From Blautia sp. (lineage in GTDB: Bacteria > Bacillota > Clostridia > Lachnospirales > Lachnospiraceae), in the NCBI GenBank assembly GCA_029257775.1, contig JARIAQ010000011.1:1-57227 (forward strand): 57,227 nt of DNA, written 5' to 3'. The notes under the pieces are model-generated. The model was not told the DNA's origin, ran no database searches, and was given only the letters and a program-made list of their open reading frames with translations. Below, one piece after another: positions 33,835 to 42,861 of the stretch. Numbering within the stretch: the first letter of the stretch is position 1; each line of letters starts with the position of its first letter. A program made the translations under genes and the position numbers.

Positions 33835-34589
33835 CAGCCAAACCTCCCTGTAATATAATCTTCTGTTTTCTTATTTTTAGGCATAGAAAACATTTCCTCT
33901 GTATTTCCGTACTCTACCATTTCCCCTAAAAGGAAAAAAGCCGTCTTATCTGAAATACGTGCCGCCTGTTGCATATTATGAGTAACCATAACAATGGTAT
34001 ATTTTTTCTTTAATTCTACTGCTAATTCTTCAATTTTTGAAGTGGAAATAGGATCAAGTGCAGAAGTGGGCTCATCCATAAGCAATACTTCTGGTTCTAC
34101 CGCTAATGCCCTTGCAATACAAAGTCTTTGCTGTTGACCACCGGACATGCCAAGAGCACTTAATTTTAAACGATCTTTTACTTCATCCCAAATCGCAGCA
34201 CTTCTTAGTGACTGCTCTACAATTTCATCTAACTTTACTTTTGAACGGATTCCATGTGTTCTAGGACCATAAGCAATATTATCGTAGATGCTCATAGGAA
34301 ATGGATTTGGTTTTTGAAATACCATTCCAACCCGCTTTCTTAAAAGATTAACATTCATGTCGCCATAAATATCTTCCCCATCTAATAATATTTTTCCTGT
34401 AATCTGACATCCTTCTACCAAATCATTCATTCGATTAAAAGATTTCAACAAGGTAGATTTTCCGCAACCAGATGGTCCAATAAATGCAGTAATCTCATTT
34501 GCCTGAATTTCCATGTTTATGCTTTTCAACGCATGAAAAGCGCCTTTGTCATAATATAAATCCAAATTGGAAATTGAAAACTTACTCAT
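33834..34589 (-). CDS. pstB: Phosphate ABC transporter ATP-binding protein PstB
   Basis: A 251-residue ABC ATPase: Walker [11 protein letters not shown] loop [21 protein letters not shown], signature [20 protein letters not shown] and Walker [14 protein letters not shown]. The KPNPFP form of the Q loop is diagnostic for PstB. AGGAAG precedes the ATG. It energises phosphate import by PstCA. Confidence 0.97.
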   Translation of the reverse strand: MSKFSISNLDLYYDKGAFHALKSINMEIQANEITAFIGPSGCGKSTLLKSFNRMNDLVEGCQITGKILLDGEDIYGDMNVNLLRKRVGMVFQKPNPFPMSIYDNIAYGPRTHGIRSKVKLDEIVEQSLRSAAIWDEVKDRLKLSALGMSGGQQQRLCIARALAVEPEVLLMDEPTSALDPISTSKIEELAVELKKKYTIVMVTHNMQQAARISDKTAFFLLGEMVEYGNTEEMFSMPKNKKTEDYITGRFG

Positions 34590-34598
34590 TCTTCCTGT

Positions 34599-35450
34599 TT
34601 ATCCTTTCTTAATCTTACCGGCAATTCTTCCAGACAGCCAGTTAATTACTAATACAATTAGAAGCAGTACAACGGCTGTTGCATAAGCCTGATTCACATA
34701 CAAACCTTCACTTGCAAGGGAGTACATATGTACAGACAAAGTTCTTGTAGAAGACATTACACTGTCTGGAATTTCTGCAAGCGTTCCTGCCGTATACATC
34801 AAAGCTGCAGTTTCACCAACAATACGTCCGATAGATAAAATAACACCTGAGAAAATTCCTGGTACCGCAGAAGGTAAAATAACTACAAATATTGTTCTAA
34901 GTTTTCCTGCTCCCAGACCAAAACTAGCCTCGCGATAAGTATCCGGTACCGCTAGAAGAGCTTCTTCTGTGGTTCGCATAATTACAGGAAGCACCATAAT
35001 TGCTAATGTAAATACACCTGCAAGCATAGAATAACCCCAACGTAGGGTAGTAACAAAAAATAGCATTCCGAACAAACCATATACAATAGACGGAATACCA
35101 GTAAGTGTTTCTGCTGTTACCCGCACAACTGATACTAATTTATTTCCCTTTTTTGCATACTCTACCAAATATACTGCTGCAAAAATCCCCAAGGGGCCTG
35201 CAACACACAGGGATAGTACAATCATTAAAATAGTATTAATAATCGCCGGAAACATAGAAACATTTTCTGAATTATATTCCAATTCAAATAACTGTGGAGT
35301 TAGATGAGGCACACCCTTAATTAAAATATATCCCACAATAAAAATCAGTGTTATCGCTGTAAATATCGCACTAATCCATACTAATAAAGCTAAAAAGAAT
35401 GAGCTAGGCGAGTGTGCATACACCTTTAATTTCCGACGTATCTTATCCAT
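34599..35450 (-). CDS. pstA: Phosphate ABC transporter permease PstA
   Basis: A 283-residue permease with six helices and the coupling segment EALLAVPDTYREASFGLGAGKLRTIFVVILPSAVPGI. TGIPSIVYGLFGM is the shared PstA/PstC motif. The ATG overlaps the pstC end by 8 bp with GGAGGGG upstream. Confidence 0.95.
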   Translation of the reverse strand: MDKIRRKLKVYAHSPSSFFLALLVWISAIFTAITLIFIVGYILIKGVPHLTPQLFELEYNSENVSMFPAIINTILMIVLSLCVAGPLGIFAAVYLVEYAKKGNKLVSVVRVTAETLTGIPSIVYGLFGMLFFVTTLRWGYSMLAGVFTLAIMVLPVIMRTTEEALLAVPDTYREASFGLGAGKLRTIFVVILPSAVPGIFSGVILSIGRIVGETAALMYTAGTLAEIPDSVMSSTRTLSVHMYSLASEGLYVNQAYATAVVLLLIVLVINWLSGRIAGKIKKG

Positions 35451-36315
35451 TTATGCCCCTCCTTTTTACTAATGAAAATAGCAAGTTAATCAATAAAATA
35501 AATACAAAAAGTACAACGGCTGTTGCAATCAACGCATCTTTATGAAGATCTGCTGCATATCCCATTTCCATAACAATATTTGATGTTAAAGTACGAACAC
35601 CTTTAAACAAACCTTTTGGCATACGAGGCTGATTTCCTGCAATCATAATAACCGCCATAGTTTCTCCAATCGCCCTTCCAATACCTAAAATCACACCTGC
35701 TGCCACACCAGATTTTGCTGCTGGCAATACCGTACGAAACACACTTTTTTCATGCGTTGCTCCAAGGGCTAAAGAACCTTCATAATAGCTATCAGGTACT
35801 GCACGGATGGCTGACTCACCTACGCTGATAATGGTAGGTAAAATCATAATTCCAAGCATTAACGATGCCGTAAACATACTGGAACCATCTCCTCCAAATC
35901 CCAGTTGAACACCAAAGAAGTCGCGTACAAAAGGTACAATTACTACCATACCAAAAAATCCATATACAACCGAAGGAATACCTGCTAACAATTCAACCGC
36001 TGGCTTCATAAATTTATATAATTTAGAAGGACAAAATTTTGCCATAAAAACAGCTGTACAGATGCCAATCGGTACACCAATTAAAACAGCTCCTGCAGTA
36101 ACATAGATACTTCCTAAAATAAATGGCAAAATACCATAAATGTTGTTTCCCGGTTTCCATCTTTCTCCTAACAGAAAATTAAAAACTCCTATTTCACCAA
36201 TGGCCGGAATACCATTGGCAAATAAGAAAATACAAATTAATGCTACTGCCAGAATAGACGCACAGGCACACAGAAGAAACACATATTTCATAAAGGTTTC
36301 TTTTATATTTTTCAT
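35443..36315 (-). CDS. pstC: Phosphate ABC transporter permease PstC
   Basis: A 290-residue permease with six helices; LLAGIPSVVYGFFGMVV and ESAIRAVPDSYYEGSLALGATHEKSVFRTVLPAAKSGV give the family motifs and coupling helix. It pairs with PstA to form the channel. It follows pstS by 20 bp, with AAAGGGATAAAGG before the ATG. Confidence 0.95.
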   Translation of the reverse strand: MKNIKETFMKYVFLLCACASILAVALICIFLFANGIPAIGEIGVFNFLLGERWKPGNNIYGILPFILGSIYVTAGAVLIGVPIGICTAVFMAKFCPSKLYKFMKPAVELLAGIPSVVYGFFGMVVIVPFVRDFFGVQLGFGGDGSSMFTASLMLGIMILPTIISVGESAIRAVPDSYYEGSLALGATHEKSVFRTVLPAAKSGVAAGVILGIGRAIGETMAVIMIAGNQPRMPKGLFKGVRTLTSNIVMEMGYAADLHKDALIATAVVLFVFILLINLLFSLVKRRGING

Positions 36316-36335
36316 TCCTTTATCCCTTTCTGATT

Positions 36336-37220
36336 TTACTGAAGGTCACTCCATTCTGTAATTTCACCTGTATAAATATCTTTTACCTGATCTGCTGTAA
36401 TATCATTCATGGTATTTTTATTATTCACAATAACAGCAATACCATCTAGTGCAATTTCCTGCCCTTTTAACCCTGCTTCCCTTTCAGAATCTTTTAAATC
36501 TCTAGAAGCCATTCCAATATCACAAATACCATTTAATGCAGACTCCATACCTGTTGTAGAATCGCTTTGCTGAATTTCAATTTCCACATTGGGATTTACT
36601 TCTTCATAACCTTCCTTCAATTTTTCCATTACTGGAGTAACAGAAGAAGATCCTGCAACTACAATTTTTCCAGAAGGCTTTGTTCCTGCATATGCTACAG
36701 AATCATCTGCAACAGAAATACATCCATTATCTTCTACAATTTTCTGTCCCTCTTGGCTTAAAATATAAGAGATAAAATCCTGAGTCACTTCACTTGCACC
36801 TTCTTTTGTAGCAATATTAAAGGGACGGGCAATCTTATAAGTATCATTTTTTACATTTTCTGCAGTAGCTTCCGCTCCATCTACTTTTAAAGATTTTACA
36901 GACTGATCTAAAGAACCTAAAGAAATATATCCGATTGCCTGCGGATTACCAGCTACACTTGTCATCATAACCGATGTATTATTTGTTACCTGTGCATCTT
37001 CTGTGGTATTATCAATTTTTTCTCCCGATGCATCTTTTTCTTCAATCCCAAATAATTCAATAAAAGCGCTTCTTGTTCCAGAACCTTCTTCTCTAGAAAT
37101 TACAGAAATTTCTCCTTTTGGCGCTTCTGTATTTTTTTCTTCTGTATTTCCACTTCCACATGCTGTTAAACCCAATACCATGGTTCCCATTAAAATTGCT
37201 GCTAACATTTTTTTCTTCAT
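36336..37220 (-). CDS. pstS: Phosphate-binding lipoprotein PstS, circularly permuted
   Basis: A 294-residue lipoprotein (lipobox LTAC, Cys21) in first position of the pst operon. The parts of PstS are all present but in swapped order. Residues 36-170 carry what is normally the C-terminal half (ISVISREEGSGTRSAF at 38-53, QAIGYISLGSL, ARPFNIATK, ILSQEGQKIVE). Residues 184-294 carry what is normally the N-terminal half (KIVVAGSSSVTPVMEKL, IQQSDSTTG 216-224, IGMASRDLK, DIYTGEITEWSDL at the very end). The two halves meet at a short YAGTKPSG linker. All phosphate-contact loops are kept, so the protein should still bind phosphate. AAAGGAG is 12-13 bp before the ATG. Confidence 0.92.
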   Translation of the reverse strand: MKKKMLAAILMGTMVLGLTACGSGNTEEKNTEAPKGEISVISREEGSGTRSAFIELFGIEEKDASGEKIDNTTEDAQVTNNTSVMMTSVAGNPQAIGYISLGSLDQSVKSLKVDGAEATAENVKNDTYKIARPFNIATKEGASEVTQDFISYILSQEGQKIVEDNGCISVADDSVAYAGTKPSGKIVVAGSSSVTPVMEKLKEGYEEVNPNVEIEIQQSDSTTGMESALNGICDIGMASRDLKDSEREAGLKGQEIALDGIAVIVNNKNTMNDITADQVKDIYTGEITEWSDLQ

Positions 37221-37293
37221 AATAAAAATAATCTCCTTTTATTGTAAAATTCAAATCATTGGCTCGTCGACAACATTTACTATAAAGGAGTTT

Positions 37294-37344
37294 TGTAAAA
37301 TCCCCAATCATGAAATCGTTAAATCTATGTAAAATTATTGTAAA
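37294..37344 (-). promoter_or_regulatory. Pho box array upstream of pstS
   Basis: On the minus strand TTTACA (37344-37339), TTTACA (37333-37328) and TTAACG (37322-37317) repeat with an exact 11-bp period, as in the TT(A/C)ACA-N5 tandem repeats bound by PhoP/PhoB in Firmicutes. A further TTTACA lies at 37299-37294. Confidence 0.7.
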
Positions 37345-37537
37345 CCATAATTTTCTGATAATATCTTTAATTTTCATGTTATTTCGGTGAATTATAAAGC
37401 ACTTTGTTAAAAATTAGACTTTTAGAAAGTCAATATCTTTTCCCTTTTTTTCTACAAAAAACGCCTTTTTATCAGAAGTACACAAAACCTTTGTTCTTTC
37501 TTTCACTTTATAAATCATATTCTTACACCCATTTTTT

Positions 37538-37632
37538 TGTGGACAATGTGGATAACTTAGTGTATAACTATACTTTTCCTATATTTCTTGGATTTTTTAG
37601 TGTGTATAACTTTGAGGATAAAATGTGGGCAA
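37538..37632 (+). promoter_or_regulatory. Cluster of DnaA-box-like 9-mers
   Basis: All in one direction, against TGTGGATAA (reverse of TTATCCACA): TGTGGACAA (37538-37546), TGTGGATAA (37547-37555, perfect, directly abutting), AGTGTATAA (37559-37567), TGTGTATAA (37601-37609), TGAGGATAA (37613-37621) and TGTGGGCAA (37624-37632). Mismatches are 1, 0, 2, 1, 1 and 2. Confidence 0.55.
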
Positions 37633-37642
37633 CTTCCGAAGG

Positions 37643-37649
37643 TTCGACA
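37643..37649. promoter_or_regulatory. Spo0A-like box (TTCGACA) beside the DnaA-box cluster
   Basis: TTCGACA is the reverse complement of the TGTCGAA core. It lies 10 bp after the last DnaA-like box. Confidence 0.35.
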
Positions 37650-37768
37650 TTTTTTGTACACTTTTACATTTAAGAATATTCTGACTATTTAAGCTATAAT
37701 ATGAACTATTTCATCTATATTTTCTATTCTATATTTTCCCTTTTTTGTAAAATCCATTATGTAAACTC

Positions 37769-37797
37769 AAAAAAAGGAAGCCTGTTTCCAGACTTCC
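37769..37797 (-). terminator. Terminator of galK
   Basis: Minus strand GGAAGTCTG (37797-37789) pairs with CAGGCTTCC (37784-37776) with one wobble, loop GAAA, then seven T (37775-37769). Confidence 0.8.
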
Positions 37798-37820
37798 TAA
37801 ATTCTACCTTTATATTCTCC

Positions 37821-39101
37821 TTAAAGTACCTGCATACCTCCATGCTGGCGTACTTTTAATACGTGGCAAGAGCCACTTCCAAAAACTTTATCCATTGTTT
37901 TTCTGTACTCTTCTACATAGCTATTTTCCACAAAAATCTGGATTGTACCTGCAAAACCGCCTCCGTGCACACGACACACTCCATGATTTCCTAAAATGCT
38001 TTCGCTAACACCAAGAGCAATAGACATTGCCTGACTTTGTACATCTCTATTTGTATAAATGTTCTGAAGATATTTAAAGGAAGAGTTTCCTGATTTCTCT
38101 ACGAGGGAAAGAAATTCTTTAAAATCACCCTGTTTCAAAGCCTCTACCTGTGCCTGTACACGTTTTTCTTCTTCAAAGAAATGAAGAGCGCGCAATACAG
38201 GTCTATCCCCTAAAATACTTCTTAATCCTGGTATTTGACTATAAAAATCTTTTTCATCTACTTCTCTTAATACATCCTTTTTAAAGAAAGCAGCTACTTT
38301 TTTCATCTCAGCAGGAATCTGCGCATAATCTTCTGTAAGATCTGCATGGGAAGCTTTTGTATCTACGATACACAAACTGTATTTATATCCCTCAAAGTCT
38401 GCTGGAACTTTCTCCACCTTAGGTTCTTGAGGATTTTTAAAGTCAATGTGGATTAATCCACCTACAGAACACGCCATCTGATCCATAAGTCCGCATGGTT
38501 TTCCAAAATATACGTTCTCAGCAAACTGTCCTACCTGTGCCAGTAAAACTGGACTAATACTCATTTCGTTAAATAAGCCAGATAAAATAGTCCCTACAAT
38601 GATTTCAAAAGCTGCTGAAGAGGAAAGCCCGGCCCCAATAAGTACATCACTGGTTACATAAGCTTCAAAGCCGCCGATTTTATATCCTTCTTCCTTAATC
38701 TTTGCTGCAACACCACGAATTAAAGCTGCCGTTGTACCCTCTTCTTCATATTTTTCTTCTAAATCATCGATATCCACTTCTACCATATCATATCCTTCGG
38801 ATACAATGCGGATAACATTGCCATTTGTTTTGCTTACTACTGCAATTGCATCTAAATTAATGGATGTGGCAAGCACCATTCCCAGCTGATGGTCTGTATG
38901 ATTTCCACATACTTCACTACGCCCTGGCGCACTGTAAATTTCTACTTCTTTTTCACCATAAAGCTTTTCAAATTCTGTAATTGCATCTGCATATCTTTTA
39001 TTTTGATATTCCAGCATGCTCTCATCCAAATAAATTTCTTTCATTAGCTGGGTGTGTTTTCCTTGTAATAATTCTTCTTTTAAAATTCCGGAGTTTTTCA
39101 T
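37821..39101 (-). CDS. galK: Galactokinase
   Basis: A 426-residue GHMP kinase that phosphorylates galactose at C1 (Leloir pathway). It has the galactokinase signature region (YSAPGRSEVCGNHTDHQLG, catalytic-site Asp in NHTDH), the GHMP ATP loop GAGLSSSAAFE and the C-terminal HGGGFAGTIQIF motif. It is slightly longer than the usual 390 residues because of an N-terminal leader, as in other clostridial GalK proteins. AAGGAGG sits 10 bp before the ATG. No galT or galE lies beside it. Confidence 0.93.
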   Translation of the reverse strand: MKNSGILKEELLQGKHTQLMKEIYLDESMLEYQNKRYADAITEFEKLYGEKEVEIYSAPGRSEVCGNHTDHQLGMVLATSINLDAIAVVSKTNGNVIRIVSEGYDMVEVDIDDLEEKYEEEGTTAALIRGVAAKIKEEGYKIGGFEAYVTSDVLIGAGLSSSAAFEIIVGTILSGLFNEMSISPVLLAQVGQFAENVYFGKPCGLMDQMACSVGGLIHIDFKNPQEPKVEKVPADFEGYKYSLCIVDTKASHADLTEDYAQIPAEMKKVAAFFKKDVLREVDEKDFYSQIPGLRSILGDRPVLRALHFFEEEKRVQAQVEALKQGDFKEFLSLVEKSGNSSFKYLQNIYTNRDVQSQAMSIALGVSESILGNHGVCRVHGGGFAGTIQIFVENSYVEEYRKTMDKVFGSGSCHVLKVRQHGGMQVL

Positions 39102-39198
39102 CTCTGGTTAATCCTCCTTAGTTCTGATAGTTTAACAGTCTCATAAAGAGCATATCACAACCACATGATTTTTACCACTACATTTCTGCTAAGTTTTC

Positions 39199-40437
39199 CT
39201 ATTCTTCTATAATCTTTTCTTCATTCAAAAGAGCATCCGAAGTATTTGTTTTGACGCCTTCATTTTTTTCTCTATCATACAAAACTTCCGGACTATTAGA
39301 AACCTCGATTTCCCTTACCAACTGCAAATCCCGATCTACAAAAATACGAATAAAATTCTTTTTACTCTCGTCAGAATATAGGAAATAATTATCCCCATTT
39401 TCTTCTTCACTTCTCTCATAAGATTGTTCGTCCAACCGCTCTTTCATTTCCTCTACTGCCATACCAAGTACAATTTCATCTCCCACACCGATAGAAACTT
39501 TTGTCACGTCAAAATCTCCAGATACATTTGTCACAAATGTGTTTTTAATGTCTGTAGTTTCTTCCCCATAATTTTTCACCACTGCATATAGAGACTGACC
39601 ATTTTTCTCCAATGTAACATATCCATGTCTTCCAGGTTTTACATACGTATCTGAACCTTCTTTTAAAATTTCCCATCCATTCTTTACAAATTCAAAAACA
39701 GGTGCTGGAAGTTGGTAAAAGCAGTTATCATATTTTACTACATATTCTTGAAAATTCTTATCGTATTCTTCTGGCGCCTTGTATGCCTTTACTACTTCTG
39801 GTATTTTGTCAGAAATTTCTTCTTCTGCATTTTCTGGCTCCCGATAATTTTTCATTCGTACCTGATAAAGCACTTCATCATCTATATGAAATACTAGCTC
39901 TACTTCTTTATATTTTCCATATTCATAGGTGATATAAATATCATCCTTTTCTTCATATTCATCTGTAGGTGTTCCAAATTGATCTGTTACCTCTACAATA
40001 GTGCTCTCTCCTAGAGTAATTCCTGCCGGAAGTTGATAACAAGGACCCTTTTCTTCATATTTTAAAAGAATCCCCCCTACATAACATTCTTTCAGCGGTT
40101 TCTTCTGCCCTTCAGGATTTACGAAATCCACATAAATTTTCTGCTCCTGCTTACTTAGGATTTCTCCTTCTATATACGTTTCTGCGTCTAATGTAGTTTC
40201 TTTTTCTTCAAAACTCCATCCCTTTTCTTCCCATTTAGACAGTTCTAATGGTAACTTCCATACTTCTTCTTCTATGGAAAATTCAAAATCCCAGAGATTT
40301 TCAGATAAAGAAACCTCTGGTTTTTGCTCTTCTTTCTGCTGTATAATCTCTTCCGACTTGGAAGTATTGTCATTCCTTTGACATCCACTTAAAAACAACA
40401 AAGACATTAGACACAACAAGATCCCTTTTTTTATCAA
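39199..40437 (-). CDS. Lipoprotein with internal duplication, function unknown
   Basis: A 412-residue lipoprotein (lipobox LSGC, Cys19), highly acidic. Two halves look related: each has a Y/W-x-LP stretch followed by a W-x-x-x-KNGW/EKGW turn, a region like EGEILSKQEQKIYVDFVNPEG / PGRHGYVTLEKNGQSLYAVVKN, then a beta-rich end (EYGKYKEVELVFHID / ESKKNFIRIFVDRD). I cannot assign a family. It is secreted and anchored outside the membrane, possibly as a sensor or binding protein. It lies upstream of galK on the same strand, with about 97 bp between them. Confidence 0.7.
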   Translation of the reverse strand: MIKKGILLCLMSLLFLSGCQRNDNTSKSEEIIQQKEEQKPEVSLSENLWDFEFSIEEEVWKLPLELSKWEEKGWSFEEKETTLDAETYIEGEILSKQEQKIYVDFVNPEGQKKPLKECYVGGILLKYEEKGPCYQLPAGITLGESTIVEVTDQFGTPTDEYEEKDDIYITYEYGKYKEVELVFHIDDEVLYQVRMKNYREPENAEEEISDKIPEVVKAYKAPEEYDKNFQEYVVKYDNCFYQLPAPVFEFVKNGWEILKEGSDTYVKPGRHGYVTLEKNGQSLYAVVKNYGEETTDIKNTFVTNVSGDFDVTKVSIGVGDEIVLGMAVEEMKERLDEQSYERSEEENGDNYFLYSDESKKNFIRIFVDRDLQLVREIEVSNSPEVLYDREKNEGVKTNTSDALLNEEKIIEE

Positions 40438-40585
40438 ATCACCTGCTCCTCTCTATTTTACCTTCATAAAGTATTACCTATTATACAGCATCTTAACACA
40501 ACACTTTCCTCTTTTCCACGTAAAATATACATACATACTTGTTTTTTTCATAAACTATAATGAATATCCTTACAAGGAGATTATT

Positions 40586-42358
40586 TTGAAAAAATTCTTC
40601 TCAAAAAAACGCCTACTATTATTGGGAGGCTCTATCTTTCTCTTGCTCTTCGGAATCTGTACTTTTTGCTTTAAAACCCACTTTCTTTCTCCTAATACAC
40701 GTTTTGAAAATTTTACAAACAAACTTTTTGAAAAGGAATTATCCTCTAATACCCTAAGTTTACATTACACTTTAGCAAACCCTGAAAAATATGACATTCC
40801 CAAAAAAGAAATTACCCTTGGAAATATGTCACCTGAAAATTTTATAAAAGGAAAAGAAGAACTTCAGAAACTACAAAAGGAACTTAATTCTTTTTCCTCA
40901 GAAGACCTTTCAACAGAAAATCAAATTATCTATGATATTTTAAAACTTTCTTTCGCTACACAACTTTCTATAGCAGATGATTATCTTTTATCCGAACCAC
41001 TAGGACCCAATCTAGGTATTCAAGCACAACTGCCTGTCCTTTTAGCAGAATATACTTTTCGCTCTCCTGACGATATAAAAGATTACTTTTCTTTACTCGC
41101 TTCCTTCCCCGAATATTTTAAAAGTATTGCTGAATTTGAAAAAGAAAAATCACAAAAAGGATTTTTTATGAGTGATACAACTGCAGACAGAATTATCCAA
41201 CAATGCCATACTTTTATAGATAACTCCGAAGAAAACTATCTCCACACTATGTTTCAAGAGCGTATAAAAAAACTGCAACAAGAAAAACAAATTAACCAAA
41301 AGCAAGTTTCCTCTTACATAAATATGCATCAAAAACTTTTAAAAGAGTCTGTTTTCCCATCTTATGAGTTTCTAATACAAAAACTTACAGACTTAAAAGG
41401 TACTGGAAAAAATGAAAATGGGCTTTCACACTTCCCAAACGGAAAAGCCTATTATGCCTACCTTATTAAAAATGACGTTGGTGATTACCGTAGCGTAGAC
41501 GAAATTGAAAAAGAATTGTATCAAGAACTTTTAGGATATTATGATGATATACAAGAACTATCCCAAAAAAATCCCGATTTTCTAAAAAACCTAAATTCAG
41601 AAATTTCCAGAGAACTAAAATCTCCGAAAAAAATCCTTACTTATTTACAACAAAACATCTCCAAAGACTTTCCTCCACTTGCCATAAACGATTATGAAAT
41701 AAAATACGTCCCAAAATCAATGGAAGATTTTTCAAGTCCTGCCTTCTACCTTACTCCTCCCATTGATACCCTTACTCCCAATACTATTTATATTAATAAA
41801 AGTTCTTCCATTTCTTCTCCTGAACTTTTCACCACTTTAGCTCATGAAGGATTTCCTGGGCATCTATACCAGACGCTCTACTTTGGAAAACAAAAAAAAG
41901 CCCCGATTCGAAGCTGTTTTAATTGCAGTGGATATATAGAAGGCTGGGCAACTTTTGTAGAAAATCGATCCTACCAATATTGTTCAGAATTCTTAAATAT
42001 CGATCCTGCCTATATGGAATTTTTACGTCTCAATCGCTGTATTAGTCTCTGTCTATATTCTATTCTTGATATTGGTATTCATAATAAAGGATGGGATTTC
42101 TCTACTGTAACAGAAATTTTATCTTCCTTTGGCATAACCGAAGAAAAAGTTTCCCGTGAAATCTTTCAATATATTATCGAGAATCCTGCAAACTATTTAA
42201 AATATTATCTGGGATTTTTAAATTTTTCATCTCTAGAGAATACGGTTCATAATCAGCAAGGAACTTCCTTTAACCTAAAAGAATTTCATAAAAACATTCT
42301 GGAAATAGGTCCTGCTCCTTTTCCTGTAGTTAAAAAATATTTACTTATGAAATATTAA
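40586..42358 (+). CDS. DUF885 family metallopeptidase-like protein, membrane anchored
   Basis: A 590-residue protein with an N-terminal signal anchor (about 10-28) and a DUF885 domain. The zinc-site motif is HEGFPGH in TLAHEGFPGHLYQT (about residue 425), with a downstream Glu in YIEGWATFVENRSYQYC acting as third ligand, as in M32-like gluzincins. Relatives are carboxypeptidase- or oligopeptidase-like enzymes, so it may trim peptides outside the cell. The start is TTG at 40586 with AAGGAG 7 bp upstream. It ends at a strong bidirectional terminator. Confidence 0.85.
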   Translation: MKKFFSKKRLLLLGGSIFLLLFGICTFCFKTHFLSPNTRFENFTNKLFEKELSSNTLSLHYTLANPEKYDIPKKEITLGNMSPENFIKGKEELQKLQKELNSFSSEDLSTENQIIYDILKLSFATQLSIADDYLLSEPLGPNLGIQAQLPVLLAEYTFRSPDDIKDYFSLLASFPEYFKSIAEFEKEKSQKGFFMSDTTADRIIQQCHTFIDNSEENYLHTMFQERIKKLQQEKQINQKQVSSYINMHQKLLKESVFPSYEFLIQKLTDLKGTGKNENGLSHFPNGKAYYAYLIKNDVGDYRSVDEIEKELYQELLGYYDDIQELSQKNPDFLKNLNSEISRELKSPKKILTYLQQNISKDFPPLAINDYEIKYVPKSMEDFSSPAFYLTPPIDTLTPNTIYINKSSSISSPELFTTLAHEGFPGHLYQTLYFGKQKKAPIRSCFNCSGYIEGWATFVENRSYQYCSEFLNIDPAYMEFLRLNRCISLCLYSILDIGIHNKGWDFSTVTEILSSFGITEEKVSREIFQYIIENPANYLKYYLGFLNFSSLENTVHNQQGTSFNLKEFHKNILEIGPAPFPVVKKYLLMKY

Positions 42359-42370
42359 TTTAGAACAGGA

Positions 42371-42416
42371 AAGGGGTTGTGCATCAGCATTTGATATGCT
42401 CTTGCACCAACCCCTT
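42371..42416. terminator. Bidirectional terminator between DUF885 gene and marR-type gene
   Basis: AAGGGGTTGTGCATCAGCAT (42371-42390) folds back on 42396-42416 around a TTGAT loop with a small internal bulge. T-rich tracts follow on the plus strand. It includes the stop codon of the minus-strand regulator gene. Confidence 0.75.
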
Positions 42417-42861
42417 ATTTCTGATTTTCGTACGAATCAAAGAATCCTCTTAAATTTAATAATGATTTCACCAAAACTTCCTGCTGTTTATCATCTAAAT
42501 CCTTTAAAAGAGCCTGTATCATTCCGTCATGAAATTTTTTATGGTGTTGATTTGCCTTACATCCTTTCTCTGTAAGAGAAATAAGAACAACTCTGCGATC
42601 TTCCTCACTTCTTTCTCGGGCTACATATCCTTTCTTTACAAGGCCATTGATGGCAATCGTTAAAGTTCCCACCGTAACCGATAATATCTTAGCAACAGAA
42701 GACATATTTTTCGCATTTTCTTCTCCGATAGCTTCCATAATATGCATATCATTAACAGAAATATCTTTAAATTCAGAAGTAATCAGTGCCTTTCCCTCTA
42801 TATCCATAATTTCTTGAAATAAATTTACAAGAATATCATGGAAAACCTCGTAATGATCCAC
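42415..42861 (-). CDS. MarR family transcriptional regulator (FabT-like)
   Basis: A 148-residue MarR winged-helix protein: dimer helices at both ends, recognition region NMSSVAKILSVTVGTLTIAINGLVKKGYVARERSEEDRRVVLISLTEKG with the DxR wing. The TVGTLT recognition helix and overall length resemble FabT, the repressor of fatty acid synthesis in Firmicutes, but no fab genes are adjacent. The start is GTG at 42861, with AAGGAG upstream. A 9-bp inverted repeat flanks its promoter and start, which suggests autoregulation. Confidence 0.85.
   Translation of the reverse strand: MDHYEVFHDILVNLFQEIMDIEGKALITSEFKDISVNDMHIMEAIGEENAKNMSSVAKILSVTVGTLTIAINGLVKKGYVARERSEEDRRVVLISLTEKGCKANQHHKKFHDGMIQALLKDLDDKQQEVLVKSLLNLRGFFDSYENQK

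Larger units (their letters stand above)
37345..37768. other. Non-coding region between pstS and galK
   Basis: About 425 bp with no supportable gene. It holds the DnaA-like box cluster (37538-37632), a Spo0A-like box (37643-37649) and a very AT-rich stretch (about 37660-37745). An 89-residue frame across 37404-37673 has no ribosome-binding site and is not protein-like. Confidence 0.6.

Noticed and set aside
37404-37673. 89-residue plus-strand frame between pstS and galK
   Set aside because: No ribosome-binding site, odd composition, and its repeated VDN residues arise from the DnaA-like boxes; not a credible protein.
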